A DNA stretch of 64,000 nucleotides from NCBI GenBank assembly GCA_020091685.1, contig CM034601.1, forward strand, positions 4,278,920 through 4,342,919. The letters run 5' to 3'. Under the pieces are notes generated by a model. It saw only the letters and a list, made by a program, of their open reading frames with translations. It did no database searches and was not told the origin of the DNA. Of the stretch, positions 44,495 through 56,799 are shown one piece after another (position 1 is the stretch's first letter; the number at the start of each line of letters is the position of its first letter). The stretch is from Lutjanus erythropterus. Taxonomy: Eukaryota > Chordata > Actinopteri > Lutjaniformes > Lutjanidae. The position numbers were made by a program, and so were the translations under genes.

Positions 44495-45510
44495 AAATTC
44501 AGGCTATGATAAATGTGCAATTTGTTCACCCAAACAGGTGCAACAAAGCTAAGAGGAGAGACAGAGAGATGCCAATCAATCAATCAATCAAAGTCAGTGC
44601 ACGCCCAAACAGTCCTGAGAAGGTGTTGTCTAATCATCCAGAATAATTAAAATCACCTGTGTGGGTGCAGGGCTTTTAAATGCTTGAGTTTGAGTAAGGA
44701 GGTTGTTTGGAACTTCCACTTGTACTTCCATTCATTTGAAATAGTATACAGCAGTTTCATGTTGGTTCCTCTGCTCCAACATTCTCATCCCTCGTCTCCC
44801 AGTACTCAGTGTGATGCTCTGAATAAATGAACAGCAGCTAGTAACCCTCTGAATTCATGAAGAGTCCATTTCAGTGCCAGAGTGCTGACACCCTGAGTGC
44901 CAATTTATGAGCGCACACACACAAACACACACACACACAAACACTGGTGCCAGCAATGTTTGTTCAAGTGGCAGTCAGACACACACAATGCTTGTCATCT
45001 GTTTCACCGTGACTGCACCGCTGAGTGAGGAAAATACAAAAGCTGTGAGTCAGTAGGAGTCAGACGAGCAGAAGAAATGGAGAGGCAGGGAAACGTGTTT
45101 TTGTGTATGTTCATCTTTTAAAAACAACAACACAGTTGGCACTTGGGAGCGGATATGCAAAGAAAGGGAAAGATTTTAATCACTTCCTTGCTGTCTGTAT
45201 CCGTACATGCATAACTCACGTGCTTTCAGTTGACTTTTTGTCTGCTTTGACAATAACAGCAGACTGGGGGCTAAAGTAAATTTAAAAAGATTAAAGTGGA
45301 TCCTATTGCTTTTGGAAAATACAGACAAGTTCAAAAGACTTAAGGTGTTTATTTTAATGCATGAATACATTTGTCAGATGGAAACGTAGGGAGTGTCGCC
45401 GTTCACATTTCACTGTAGGGAAGTATGGACAGTAAACACAACAAGGACGATGTAAAGAGAAATAATTGCTATAGCTGTTTCCAGGGAAGTGAAATTTTAA
45501 TTCATGCACC
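44495..45510. other. Unclassified; CA-rich stretch at 44913-44943
   Basis: A short imperfect CA microsatellite (44913-44943). No gene recognised. Confidence 0.45.
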
Positions 45511-45513
45511 CTT

Positions 45514-45660
45514 AAAGGCTGAGTAAGTAAGATTTACAGGGATTTATTAGAAAAATAATATTCATAAGTTTGTTATCGTTGAATATGACTGGCTTCTCTC
45601 TGCTTCTCTCAACAACTTAACCACTTTCCCCATGATCCTCCTCTGGAAACATGTTTCCTT
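45514..45660 (+). repeat. TTAA-type MITE, left part
   Basis: TTAAAGGCTGAGTAAGTAAG, ATTTACAGGGATTTATTAG and AATATTCATAAGTTTGTT match the left end of the fish MITE that usually begins TTAAAGGTCCAGTGTGTAAG; another piece is at 12400. It is truncated or overlapped by the fold-back element from 45680. Confidence 0.6.
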
Positions 45661-45679
45661 ATATGGAGAAACGGCAGCA

Positions 45680-46385
45680 TGGCAGTCATATCCATGTCAT
45701 GGCATCTGTTTATAAATGTTTATGACTGTTGTCATTAAGTGACAATCAGACAATTATGTCATTTTTAAAGCAAAGTTTGAAATGCCTTTATTATGACAGC
45801 TTGACATTATCAAATCAAGAAACTGCTTGGCTTTAACATGACATTTAACTGTCATAGGTGGTTGGTTTTGATTCTGGTCGTTGTGAGACCATTATAATCG
45901 TGTCCTGAATATTTTCCTTGATCTAAACTACAGTGATAAATTTTGGACTTGTCATAAAAATGTAATTACACTGTCAAATGCTTTTCTTACGGCGTCATGA
46001 GCTTAAACTGGTATATTTTGGACATATTTAATAACATTTAATGACATCTTTATCCTTAGTCCAAATGGTACCACTTTACATGAGGTCAAGGGAATTACTC
46101 ATGACAACATTATAAAAGGATTTGACAGTGTAATAACACTTCATAACATCTTTATGATAAGTCCAAAATGTATCACTGCAGTTGAGATCAGGGAAAATAT
46201 TCCTGATGCACTTATAATGGGCTCATGATGGACAATGTCAATCAAACCAACCACATGTGACAGTCTTAACATTAAGCTAATAGTTTCTCAAAGTTGTCAT
46301 AACACTTAATCACAACAGTCATAAATATTCATAAAGACTCTTTCATGTTCATAAAAGGTGTCATGACATGGTTATGATGATGCCA
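45680..46385. mobile_element. Long fold-back element, arms about 330 bp
   Basis: The left arm (about 45680-46035) is largely the reverse complement of the right arm (about 46055-46385). Examples of inverted matches are TGTTTATGACTGTTGT, GGTGGTTGGTTTTGATT, AATATTTTCCTTGATCT, TTTTGGACTTGTCATAA and TTACACTGTCAAATGCTTTT. The arms differ by scattered substitutions and small gaps (for example about 14 bp missing on the left near 46008), and the loop is only about 20-30 bp. The sequence is rich in GTCATAA motifs, as in a known fish repeat. It has no coding capacity and fits a MITE or fold-back element. Confidence 0.75.
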
Positions 46386-46389
46386 GGTC

Positions 46390-48260
46390 AGCCTAATGCA
46401 CAACCTTTCAAATAAAATTTTATTGAAAAAATTAATTAATTTTTGTTCACACTTATTTTGTGATCATTAGATCATTTTTACGTACATTAATGAATGAGGC
46501 CCATCACTATTGGTCCTATAAAACCCTGTACTACAGACAGGCAGTCAGGATGGATGAATGGGTGAACAAAACATATGACATGATCACATGAGACCACTGT
46601 TTGCTCCCTGATTCTTACTAACTGTCGACGTCGGTCTCTTTTAACCCTGACGACGATCTGTCCGCAACCTTAGCAAAGTCTTGTGTCTTGACTTACTAAA
46701 ACCCAAACTGTAGCAATGGCAGATCATAAAATGGTCATATAAATAGTTTTCTGCACCTGTCATTCTTAACAGTTTTGGAAGACAATGACAAATGATTTTG
46801 TTCTGCAAATAGAACGTCAAATCAAAAAATGCACATATGGGTTGCGGAAGGTACTGACAAATGATGTTTAGAGAAAAATGCATTTAAAACCGAGCTCTAT
46901 GTTCCAGGCAGTGTCTGTTTTTCTGTTGTTTTTTTTTTTTCCCCAACGTTCAAATCATTTCCAGGAACCTACTTTCTCTTAAATGTACAACAGCATTGTG
47001 AAAAAGGCAGGCTTTAGCTGTTTTGTTCCATTCCCTCGCCCTTTCCAAACTGAAAGTCCGTGACAGATTTGACATTCAGGCTGACCGCAAGTTAATAAAC
47101 AAATAAAGACTCAATCAAAATGCGAGTGCCATTTCTCTCACTGTACCTGTATTGTGTGGGGTTTCTTTTTTTAACAATAAGAGAGACTATTACAAAGCGC
47201 TGAAGCAGGTAATTACTCCAAAACTAATTAGCTGACGAGTCAAGGACAGCTAGAAATGCAAAAATAAGGGAGGGAGGGGGACTTTTCTGTCACAAGAAAG
47301 AAAAGGGAGAAAAGCAATTAGATGGAAAATGTCTGGAAATGTAGCGTGTAAACAACAGAGGAGGGCAGTTAGGGAGGGGAACCAGCAAGATGGAGATTAA
47401 CTGGAATAATAATACTATCAACACACAAAAACACACATAATCACACATATGCTGTCTCTTTGGCTAAAACTATTTTATTCTCACCCTCTAGATGTAATCC
47501 TCTTCCTCTAATCATCCTAAAAATGTAGCTGTCTCTCTCCTCTTCCCTCTTCTTCTCTCTCTGCTTTTTATTTTTTAAATTCTCTAATATGCCTAAACAG
47601 TTTTTGTTCCCTAATCTTTTCTTTGCTCTTATTAAATTTTCTTGAGAGTCATTAGGACCCAATTACTGCTTGGCCTTATTGCAGACGAAGACCATATTAC
47701 AGTATGGTACACATCCAGCATGCACACACACACACACACGCACACGCACACGCACACACACGTCCAATAAATATGATGCAGTTAATTAACTTCCCTCTCT
47801 CATTCACCTGTGCTCTTATGACTTATCATGGATGATTTAAACCAGGCTCCTTCAGCCTCTGGCACTCCATAATGCGTTTTAAATTTTATTATTTTTAAGC
47901 GTCCTCATCATAAATTCAGCAAACAAGACAATATAACTCTACTTTTTCTGACCGGGCACCAAACTCTTTTCTTGCAACTGCCACACATCTGCTGTTATTG
48001 TAAACATATCTTTAAATGTCAGTTGAATGCACCATACACGCTCACCATGGATGGCCTGGATTTTAAGTTTTATTTTGATCTTGGATTGAACTCTGAGCTC
48101 TTTTTTTTTTCTTTTTTTACAGGATAACAGACTCTTTTGTCATAAAAAGAGTTTTGATTTTTCAGCAGATGTCACAGACTTTGTAAAATTCCAGTAATTC
48201 TGGTTTATTATACCTCTGCTGAGATTTCTAGAAATTATACATGGTCGCCAAACTGTTGAT
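46390..48260. other. Mostly unclassified; CA repeat at 47721-47762
   Basis: The compound CA/CG-containing microsatellite lies at 47721-47762. Segments 47050-47260 and 47620-47900 are AT-rich with TAATTA, AATTAGC and TTATGACTTATC-like motifs and are unrepetitive by eye, so they are candidates for conserved noncoding DNA. No gene recognised. Confidence 0.4.
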
Positions 48261-48261
48261 G

Positions 48262-48325
<64 letters not shown>
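48262..48325. repeat. (AAT)n microsatellite
   Basis: About 21 uninterrupted trinucleotide units. The poly-leucine frame on the minus strand across it is an artefact of the repeat. Confidence 0.97.
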
Positions 48326-48326
<1 letters not shown>

Positions 48327-48536
48327 CGACGATGGATGGAGCTCAGGTTGATCCCAGCATAAAGTGCACTGCGGTAATCTAATCTAGAAAAAAAAAATAA
48401 AAGTGTGAATAATCCATCCATCCATCTATTTTCCTCCTTCCTTCCTCCTTCCTACACATGCCTACCTCTATCTCACATTTAAACTACTACATTCAATATC
48501 GCACTTCTACAGATTCAAGGGCAAAAACTGAGCATG

Positions 48537-48699
48537 TTAAAGGGATAGTTCACCCAAAAATAAAAACTGAGTCATTATCTAGTCACCCTTACGCCAACTG
48601 AGGGTTAGGTTTAGTTTTTTAGTCCACAAAACACTGCTGCAGTTTCACAGGAAAACAACATTAATGAATCTTTAATTTCTGGGTGAACTATCCCTTTAA
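48537..48699. mobile_element. Complete TTAA-flanked MITE, 163 bp
   Basis: The left end TTAAAGGGATAGTTCACCC (48537-48555) is perfectly inverted at the right end GGGTGAACTATCCCTTTAA (48681-48699). The outermost TTAA on both sides fits the target site of Kolobok- or piggyBac-type transposons, leaving AGGGATAGTTCACCC as the terminal repeat proper. The interior contains GAGTCATTATCTAGTCACCC and CCACAAAACACTGCTGCAG, usual for this fish family. There is no coding capacity. Confidence 0.85.
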
Positions 48700-48702
48700 T
48701 GG

Positions 48703-48835
48703 GGAAAAGGGGGGAGAAAAGAGAGAGGATCATGGGTGTGTGAACAACAGGACAGGGAGAATGAAAGTGTGAGACAGGAGGAGGGAGACACACAGGCAGA
48801 AAGAGAGAAAAAACAGAAAGAGAAAGTGCTGTCAC
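48703..48835. repeat. Purine-rich low-complexity tract
   Basis: GA-rich sequence with few pyrimidines on the plus strand. No gene. Confidence 0.7.
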
Positions 48836-49315
48836 TCTTCCTTCTTCCTTCCCTCGACAGCCCCTCTTTTATGTCACAGAGTTTCTGATGTACGACGCCA
48901 CGTCACATTTACTTACGGCGGTCCTCCAGCATCCTGCCGCCAAATCCCTGCGGTCATGTCAGTTTTCTGAACCTGCCACTTTTGTGTCAACATCTATTCT
49001 GTAACAGTTTAGCTGGAACATTAAGCTTCAGGCTCCAACTGGAGTGACAAATCTCAGCCGCGCCCACTGCAATCCCGTTCACGGTCAGCCGCCCGGTGGA
49101 TAGCCACGCGGGAGGCGGAGGCTGGTTGTCGTGTGAATACAGATGATGGCACGTCTGACTGGTTTGTATTCGGCGATGGATCTGAACGTATATCACAGGA
49201 GGGAGGATTTTTCTGGAGCCGGTGTCTCACTCAGCGAGCAGACAGATGTTAAGTCCAGTGGGAGTGGAGCCTGTAGAAGATGGATGAAGGGATGGAGAGG
49301 GACATGGAGGAATGA
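48836..49315. other. Unclassified GC-richer segment
   Basis: Somewhat GC-rich (about 48890-49110), with no clear repeat. A 141-codon frame from 49143 runs into the pyrimidine tract and is rich in Ser/Leu/Pro as a consequence; I do not regard it as a gene. Confidence 0.35.
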
Positions 49316-49319
49316 AGGG

Positions 49320-49555
49320 ATCTTTCTCCCTCCTTATCTCTCTTCACTTGTAGTCCTCCATCCATCTATCAGTTCATTCTTCTCCATCTCTCGTTTATCT
49401 CTTTCACGTCACCTCTTCATCTCTGCATCCTTGAGTAGCTTTATCATTCCATCTTTCATGCATTCTTCTGTCTATTCATGTGCTCCTCCACCCCTTTATA
49501 AATCATCCTTCCACCTCCCTATCCCTGCATTGCTCCACCACCAGAAAAGGGGACG
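49320..49555. repeat. Pyrimidine-rich degenerate minisatellite-like tract 1
   Basis: A diverged iteration around CTCCATC(C/T) and TTCATC units with little purine on the plus strand. Similar tracts follow at 50375 and 51505. Confidence 0.65.
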
Positions 49556-49559
49556 ATGG

Positions 49560-50370
49560 CCAGTTTGATGACAGGGTTTGGCTCATGGCACCCTGCAGTT
49601 GAGTCAGAACATGTAGTGAGCGGGGAGCACGAGTGGGGGAGAGTTGGGTGGAGCACAGAGCGGCTTTTTTAAAATGAAGGAGCATCACCTTTTCTCATGC
49701 TCTGTCCCGCTCAAGTCTGACGCATGCCCAAGTGCCAATTGTGCAGACACCCAGACTATTTTCAGCCAAAACTCAGCTGTTGCAAATTTGATAATGGAGG
49801 TCACAGAGAACTTTAAAAAAAAGTCATACAGTCATACTATCCCTGTTAAACTACAAAATGACAATAATGTGATATAAGAAAAACAATGCAGAGACATCGT
49901 TTCAATCAGTAAAGATTCTTTGGGATGTAAAAAGACAAAGGGTGCACTTTGCACATCTATTCGATAAGACAGGTGAGCTGGAGAGAGGCGAGTAGACCAA
50001 AAACCTGCAAAAAGGTCTCCTGCACACTGTCTAACTTGCAATATATCAATCATTTGCGACATTTGTGTACGTTTCGTTCGCCTGATGAAGGTTTAGTACC
50101 GGAAATGTTGCAAAGAGTCTGTTTTTTTTAATTTTTGGAATCTAAAAAGACACCTTTCTCGAAAGGTAGAGAGATAGAGAGGGGGAGGGAGAGGGACAGA
50201 GGTGTTGAGTTGATTTTACCAGCATATGATCATGAATCATGTTACACAGTTCTGTGGTGCATGATATTTTTTCCAATTTGTGTACTTTTAAACTGTGTTA
50301 AAAGCAGAGTTGTAATCTGTAAGCAGCATCTGGGTGAACGTGTTTTTATGTGCAGGGCAGTGGCAACGCC
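49560..50370. other. Unclassified sequence
   Basis: Includes a GA-rich run at about 50155-50200. No gene recognised. Confidence 0.4.
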
Positions 50371-50374
50371 ATCC

Positions 50375-50680
50375 TCTGTAGCAGCCCCTCTCCTCATCCA
50401 AGCATTCCTCCATCCCCCTTCTCTGAATTCCTGTTCTCCATCACTACATCTTTTCCTCAAGTATTTCTTGGTCTTTGTATCACTCTGTCCAAGTAATGGG
50501 GGAAATCAGCCCCAGCTCCCATCTGTCATCACCTATCCCTGAATTACCCTCCAATTAATTCTCATCATTCCACCTTTCCATCACTCTGCAGCCATCCATC
50601 TCTTATCATGTCCATCCATCAAGTCAGCCCTCTGTTTTTGATCCGTCCCTCCTTTGGCCCTCCATCTTTCTGCACTTACA
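50375..50680. repeat. Pyrimidine-rich degenerate tract 2
   Basis: CTCCATC-, TTCATC- and CCATCCATC-type units, diverged. Composition and unit resemble the tract at 49320. Confidence 0.6.
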
Positions 50681-50684
50681 TTCC

Positions 50685-51500
50685 ACCATGCTCACGGGCA
50701 CCTGCTTAAGTTTAAAATGCAGGAGCAGCCTTGGAAATATTCTGCAGGTGCAGCTGGGGGTCCTCAGCCAGAAAAATAATAACAATAATGATAATTGAAA
50801 ACAAATTTCCTGCATTTCCACACCACCTAACCTCTTAAGTCAAGAAGGAATGTAACATCCCAAAAATAAAGTCAGCAGGGCTAATGGAAAATAAGAGATG
50901 GACTGTTACAGACCCTCTAGGGGGGTCAGGGGTCACGCTCACCCGGAAGAACATTTTGTACATTTTAAAGTTAATTCTGCTCTCAAAGTGCACCAGATTT
51001 TTGTTTTTAAGAGTCCAAATCTATGAAGAACCTTTGTGATTTTGTAAACAATTTAATCATATGAGGGGGCTAAAGCATGCACTGCACCCATTGTTAAATG
51101 TTTTGCACCATTAGTTGAAATTTCAATACTAAATGCCAATCGCAAGGTGGTCCTGGTACATGCACTGTCTCCATGTGCACCTTATTTTGGTGCATGTATG
51201 TGCAGCAGTACACTATGCAAAACGGCTCGGTGAAGCAATAATTAGCAATAATTCTATTGTATCTCACCTTGTACATGATCACATAGCTAGGTAACACTGC
51301 ACTGGGATGTGTTTCAAGGATAAAAGAAAGTTGGAAAATAAATCAGGCCTGGCAACCACATGTTTCAAGCACAAAAACTGACTAGTCTGACGTGTGTAGA
51401 GGTCTGTATAGTTATACTGTAACAGCCTGGTGTCATTTCCGGGCTTTTAAGTGAAGGTAACCAGGAAATGGTGGGTGTAATGGTGCTGGACCACTATATC
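50685..51500. other. Unclassified sequence
   Basis: No gene or repeat recognised. Confidence 0.45.
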
Positions 51501-51504
51501 TTTA

Positions 51505-51800
51505 CATCTCTCCACCCTCCACTCTGTCCCTCTATCTCTCTGTCCCTACATTGTTTTACTCATCTTTCTATTTAATATCTCCATCACATTCTGCCTCACT
51601 CCACCTTACCAGCTGTCCATCCCTACATTCCTCCATCCATCTATCAGTCCATCTATCCATCTTCGATCCATCCCCGACTGGTCATGATTTTATTTCTCCC
51701 TCTCACTACGCCTCCATCCCTCTATTGCCCATCAATCCACCTCTCTTACCATCCTTCTATCTTTCATCATTTCATCTCTTCATCCTTTCCTGTTGTCCTA
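51505..51800. repeat. Pyrimidine-rich degenerate tract 3
   Basis: The longest of the three tracts, with CCATCCATCTAT-type units. The 176-codon plus-strand frame at 51551-52081 arises from it and ends in the TG microsatellite, so it is not accepted as a gene. Confidence 0.65.
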
Positions 51801-52870
51801 TTCTATTTTTATCTTCTCTCTGTTGCCTGACAGTTGGTTGTCAGACAACAGAGGACACAGTTGTTGTACCTTTTGTCACCGTGGCTCTGTTCTCGCTCTC
51901 TTCCTCTCGGTGCATTTGTCACCTCGTTCTTTCAAACCTCCCAGGTGACATCAGCTCTTCAGCTCGTCCTGTCAGCCCGCACCGATGTCACCCTGCGCTC
52001 ACCTTTTACCTTGTCACTGCCTGTGATGTGTTGATTTCACTGCCACACCGCTTCTGTCGGTGTGTGTGTGTGTGTGTGTGAGGACAGTTATGGTCATAGA
52101 GACACACACACATTATTTTATTATTAAGCGACCATCTCTCTTTCCACATCTCACCTTTTTTGTTCACATTCGACTCCGTTGCAGGGTGTCACCTCTACGA
52201 AGCAGGAAATGCACACAAACATGAACACACACACACATACACACACAGACGCCCCTGGCAGGCGTCGGTGCTGCTGCTTCCCAGCGTTGCAGGCTGTAAA
52301 TGCGAGCTGAAGGCTTTATGACACACTGGTTGTGGCAGGAGCAGAGGAGGCCAGAGTGAAGCCATTTTAAAAAAGGGGCTGCAGCTGCTACAGTGCAGTA
52401 TGGGAAAATGCTTACACTGTTTATGAGCTATTTGTAGTGACTGGGATGATCATACATTTATTATTAGTGGCCGTAGTCTCAAGAGTTGTTGAAGTAATAG
52501 AGGCTGAAGTGCCGTAAAGTAGTTAATGCTTAGTTATTTGTCTGCCTGCACTTGCCAGATCTCAAGAATTAACATAATGAGTACAGTGTTATTATATAGT
52601 ATCTGGTAGGAACAATGCCAATACCACAAAACCACAACAATAAGACTCCATAAAGTGTTTCTTTAAACGTGTGTTCACACTGGAAGCATTGATGATCAAT
52701 TCCAATTTTTTGTCTACATCTGATTTGTTGCCAGATAGCGACATTTTGTCACCGCCCCTCGGCGACTTGAACAGATGTGCACAGTACCATTTATCGACTG
52801 GAAGAGAGCCGCCAGGCTTTAAAGTGACTTGAATGTAAACCAGTCGGCAGATGTATTATTGATGCAATAT
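51801..52870. other. Unclassified; TG run at 52060-52081, CA run near 52225
   Basis: Two short dinucleotide runs. No gene recognised. Confidence 0.45.
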
Positions 52871-52874
52871 GAAG

Positions 52875-53100
52875 ATGGAGAAAGTCCGAGGAGGTGGGGT
52901 GGAGGGGTAGCTCAAACAAACAAAGGACTTCGACTCAGGAGACACAGGTTCAATTCTCATGTTAAAGCAAAATGTTGTTAAAAGTTGTACATAATGGCGA
53001 AATTTCACCAGTCACGCCGCAGCAAACCGAAGCTGATCACTGCCATTCTACACAACAAGACAGAGGACAGAGTTAGTGAGGAAGTTAACTTCATAAACCC
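52875..53100 (+). repeat. tRNA-like dispersed repeat copy
   Basis: GGAGGTGGGGTGGAGGGGTA, then AGGACTTCGACTCAGGAGAC, ACAGGTTCAATTCTCATG and GTTGTTAAAAGTTGTA reproduce the module order at 7960. ACAGGTTCAATTC is close to a pol III B box. Confidence 0.5.
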
Positions 53101-56100
53101 GCATGTACAGATATATGGCCAATATACCTGAGAGCAGGTAATACTACATCACTGAATGAATGATGATCGGTTTTATGTGTAAATTTACAATTGTATTGTA
53201 ATTTGAAATGTAGTCGAACAGGATAACATCGACATAATTATGAAGTGTAATTTAGTTTTCAAACTCAAAATATCTTCAAACTAATGAAATATACAGTCAT
53301 CAGTGAAAAACTTTTGATAACAGCAGACTGAGTGCACGTGACACTACGACAGGTCTGGACCACTCTGGAATAGTGTTCATATCTGAATGAAAATTCAAAA
53401 TACGAGAAAACTGGTGAATGCAACAAGTTCACTTTAATCACTCGTACACATGGTTTAAGAACATGCATGAGGACCAATGATTTACTCCTATGTTCCAGCA
53501 AGTTGCTGCAAGTTGTATGAGGAATCTGTAAAACTGTGATCATTTTACCGCTTCCCGATTGATTAGCAACTAAAAAGACAAGAGATAGTTAAAGACAAAT
53601 GTGTTTTACTTTTAACTACCATGAGACCTCAGATAGCGTAGCATTCAGCCTCTTCCTGGCTAACATTACAGTTTGATAGTGTTACACCAGAGGTTTTCAT
53701 AGTGGGAGTTGGGCTTCTACAGAGGGGCTCCAGTTACTCCAGTTACCGTACTTTGGTTAAGTCAGAGTGACTTTAGTCTTAGTCTCAGAGCTACACGTTT
53801 GATGGTCAATCCTCTGATGCTTCTACTTCTAATCAATTGAGTACTGAGGACATGGTAGTAGGGTTCTTATACTCATTGTAACTGCATTTACACTGCTGAT
53901 TTTCTAGCTTTCCCAGATTTCCTATCATTTCAGTGGAGAATTCCCTGGCTGGCTGCACAGAGAGAAAGATCAGCCCTGCATACATCATGACAGCCGGTGA
54001 AAAAAAAAAAAAAAAAGAGTCGGAGAATAACTCCCCTGTGATCAGACCATATGCACCCGTCAGCTATTTCCTTGTGCTGCTGGGAAGAGCACACTCCTGC
54101 GTTTGAGAGTTTTATATGTACAATATACTGTACGCCATCATAATTAACCAAAGCCATACAGGGTATCTGTGCCGGGCTTCCCATCTGTCATTGCAGAAAG
54201 AAACATCGCTACGGCTTCTCACAAAGTTTTTTATTCTCCGAGTTTTTATTTGGCAGGGAGAGTGGAGTCAGAGGATCTTTTAGGAGTTTTGGGTGGGTGC
54301 ACGGGGTATTGATTATCCTGCAAGGTGTTGTTCAGGCACGCGTGGCATGCTGTGCAGAATATTGATCATATTATTTGCATGCCTCTCCAGATGTTGAGGG
54401 AAGTTTATTTGATTTGCAGGCAGTAGGAGGTTGGCAGGATCACTTCTTTAGCAGTTTTGTCTGTGCAGGGTGCTCATGGCAGACATCACCACCAGGGAAC
54501 TGCTACGGTAACATCCTGTTCACACATATGGACTCAAAATATGAGAGATGCAACATGATGTTTTTAACTGTGAATTAAACTTTAAAAAGAGAAAAGAGAA
54601 AACTGACAGAAAGCAAGTTGGTTTTTTTTCCAACTTTCTTCAGGTAGATTATGAGCCAACAAGATTCAATGAAATACATTTGAGAAATAAATATCGCTTT
54701 TTATCCAGAAAAAAATGCAGCCACCATGTTTATATGTATTTACATGTATTTTTACATGTACAAATGTGGCGTCTGTCTACAAAGTGCTGCAATTGCATCA
54801 GTCTGGCTCATCAGACTGGAGGATTATGAGTTTTGCCAGCTTATTTTTTGCTGTTTGTGTGGATTTATCAATGGAAATCCTCTGTTTTGGACTGAATATT
54901 TTACTGGATTGGATCAACCGGACTTTTGGGAATAAAACAAGCTTGTTTTTGTTTGATATTTTTGACGTTTGGCTGACAAGTTGAAGAGTAGTTGCCTCTG
55001 TGGTTGTTTGCTGCTTTGATGCACTAACTGTGCCTGTAGCTTTCTAATGGTGTGTTGCATGAGTATACATAGTTACATAGCTGTTTATTCTGAAGAATAT
55101 AAGCAGGAGTGTAAACATCATATGGCTGGTTTTGTGCATTTTGAGGGTATTTATGAATCTAAGTGTGTGCTTTGGACTTAATATGCTACTGGACTTGACT
55201 GACTGTGTAAAAGCAATGTTTGTGTTGAATATTATTGATCTGTGGGGTTACTCTTAAGTCTTAAAATGTGAGTTGCCAAGATTATTTAACATTTTTTAAG
55301 AGTGTACTTTACGGTTTATGGTTTATGGTGCTGATTGTACCTGCTGCTGCGTCTGTATCTGCAAATTGTTGGCATGGATCAAAACACAAGCTTTCAAATG
55401 GTACGCTATATGTTGGCATAGTTACAGTTTGGTAATGCACCATAGACGGATAGCACATAAAGCTCTGCTTGATTGGAAAGAGGACCCCTGAGTCTCTGTC
55501 AAATGTAGGTATGAAAAGGTATGAAATACGCCCCCCCTCAAAAAAGGACCTGACTGGGATTTAAATCACTGCCCATAACATATTATATTAAAATCACTCA
55601 GCCTCCTCTACAGAAAGTTGCGTTTAGTGCTACATCCTGTTTTCCTTCAGATTTGTGTTGCATGATTTTATTCCTGTGTAAGGCTGGAGACACTGCTCAC
55701 TGAAAACCCCTCAATAATTTCTAGATTTTGGGTGGAGAATCACTTAGAATTAAGCTTTGCAGCAGAAATGTAAGGATAGAGTTCTCTCATGAATCATACT
55801 ACAATGTTTAGATATGTCAGGGGGAAAAACATGTCTGATAATACAATAAACTATATTGTTTTTCTCGCTGACGATGACCTGCTGGATGATATTTAATGTG
55901 TCAGCTGTTTATTGGGCTGTAACAAGGCAGGGAAATTCAAATTAACTCAGTTTATGTCACCAGCATTTCTCTTTTATCACCTCTTTTTATTGTCATTTTG
56001 ATCCACAAGATTATTAATAGGGGCTGCTTTGCCTAGAATTGTGCCTCTGAAGCGGCGTTGTTCTGATTCATGATAATTAAGGTCGTGTGAATGTGACTCC

Positions 56101-56795
56101 TGTTTATGAGGGATTGGGACTCATTAAGATTTGCACGGCGAAATGATTGAAAACAGATGCTTCTGAATGTTTGATTATTATTTTAAGCAGCATGTTTTTA
56201 TGTGCAAATAAATGTCATCACACGTCCCATAATGACACAGAGTGATTATGGTTCTTTAATTTGACAGCGTTCACACCTGTGTAAGGGCTCAACTGGTCAA
56301 ATAACATCATCATCATAAAGCTGCACAAATGACGAAGGGGAGTGTTACTTCTTTGCTTCCTAGTGACAGTATGTTATTACAGTCCCCACCCCACTCCACT
56401 GTTCAAGAAAAGAATGTTTTAGGTCTCTTATAATTTTTTTTAGTTTGTATTGTTAAATAGGCAACTGAAGATTAGACAAAAACTTTTAAGCATCCCTAAT
56501 AGCCCCTGGAAGCTGCTTTTTCTGCAACTGGCACAATAGGAAAGGTCATACAGTGCTTACAGTGAAAGGGTTAATTCCCTTAACATAATTAATGGGCTCA
56601 CTGAAGGCAAAAGCTGATATTTTGTCTGTGTGCAGACTCATAGAGTGAAGGAGAAATCGGCCATATGTTCAATGTAATAAATCATAAAATGACCATATGT
56701 CATCAGAGATTAAGGAAACGTGTTAAATTGAAATACTCACTTTTCTGACAACAACTCTACAGTGTCCACCTTTCTATCCTTTTCATTCAGTTTAC
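53101..56795. other. Mostly unclassified sequence
   Basis: An A-run lies at 54000-54016. The segment 56040-56280 is AT-rich with TGATAATTAAGG and CATAATGACACAG motifs and is unrepetitive by eye; it may be conserved noncoding DNA. Several open frames of 60-93 codons lack known motifs. No gene recognised. Confidence 0.4.
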
Positions 56796-56799
56796 ACAG

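Noticed and set aside
48140..48421. Minus-strand frame with a poly-leucine run
   Set aside because: It is the translation of an (AAT)n microsatellite.
49143..49568. 141-codon plus-strand open frame
   Set aside because: Second half is encoded by the pyrimidine-rich tract, giving Ser/Leu/Pro-rich sequence; the first half has no known motif.
51551..52081. 176-codon plus-strand open frame
   Set aside because: Derived from a degenerate CTCCATC-like tract and ending in a TG microsatellite.
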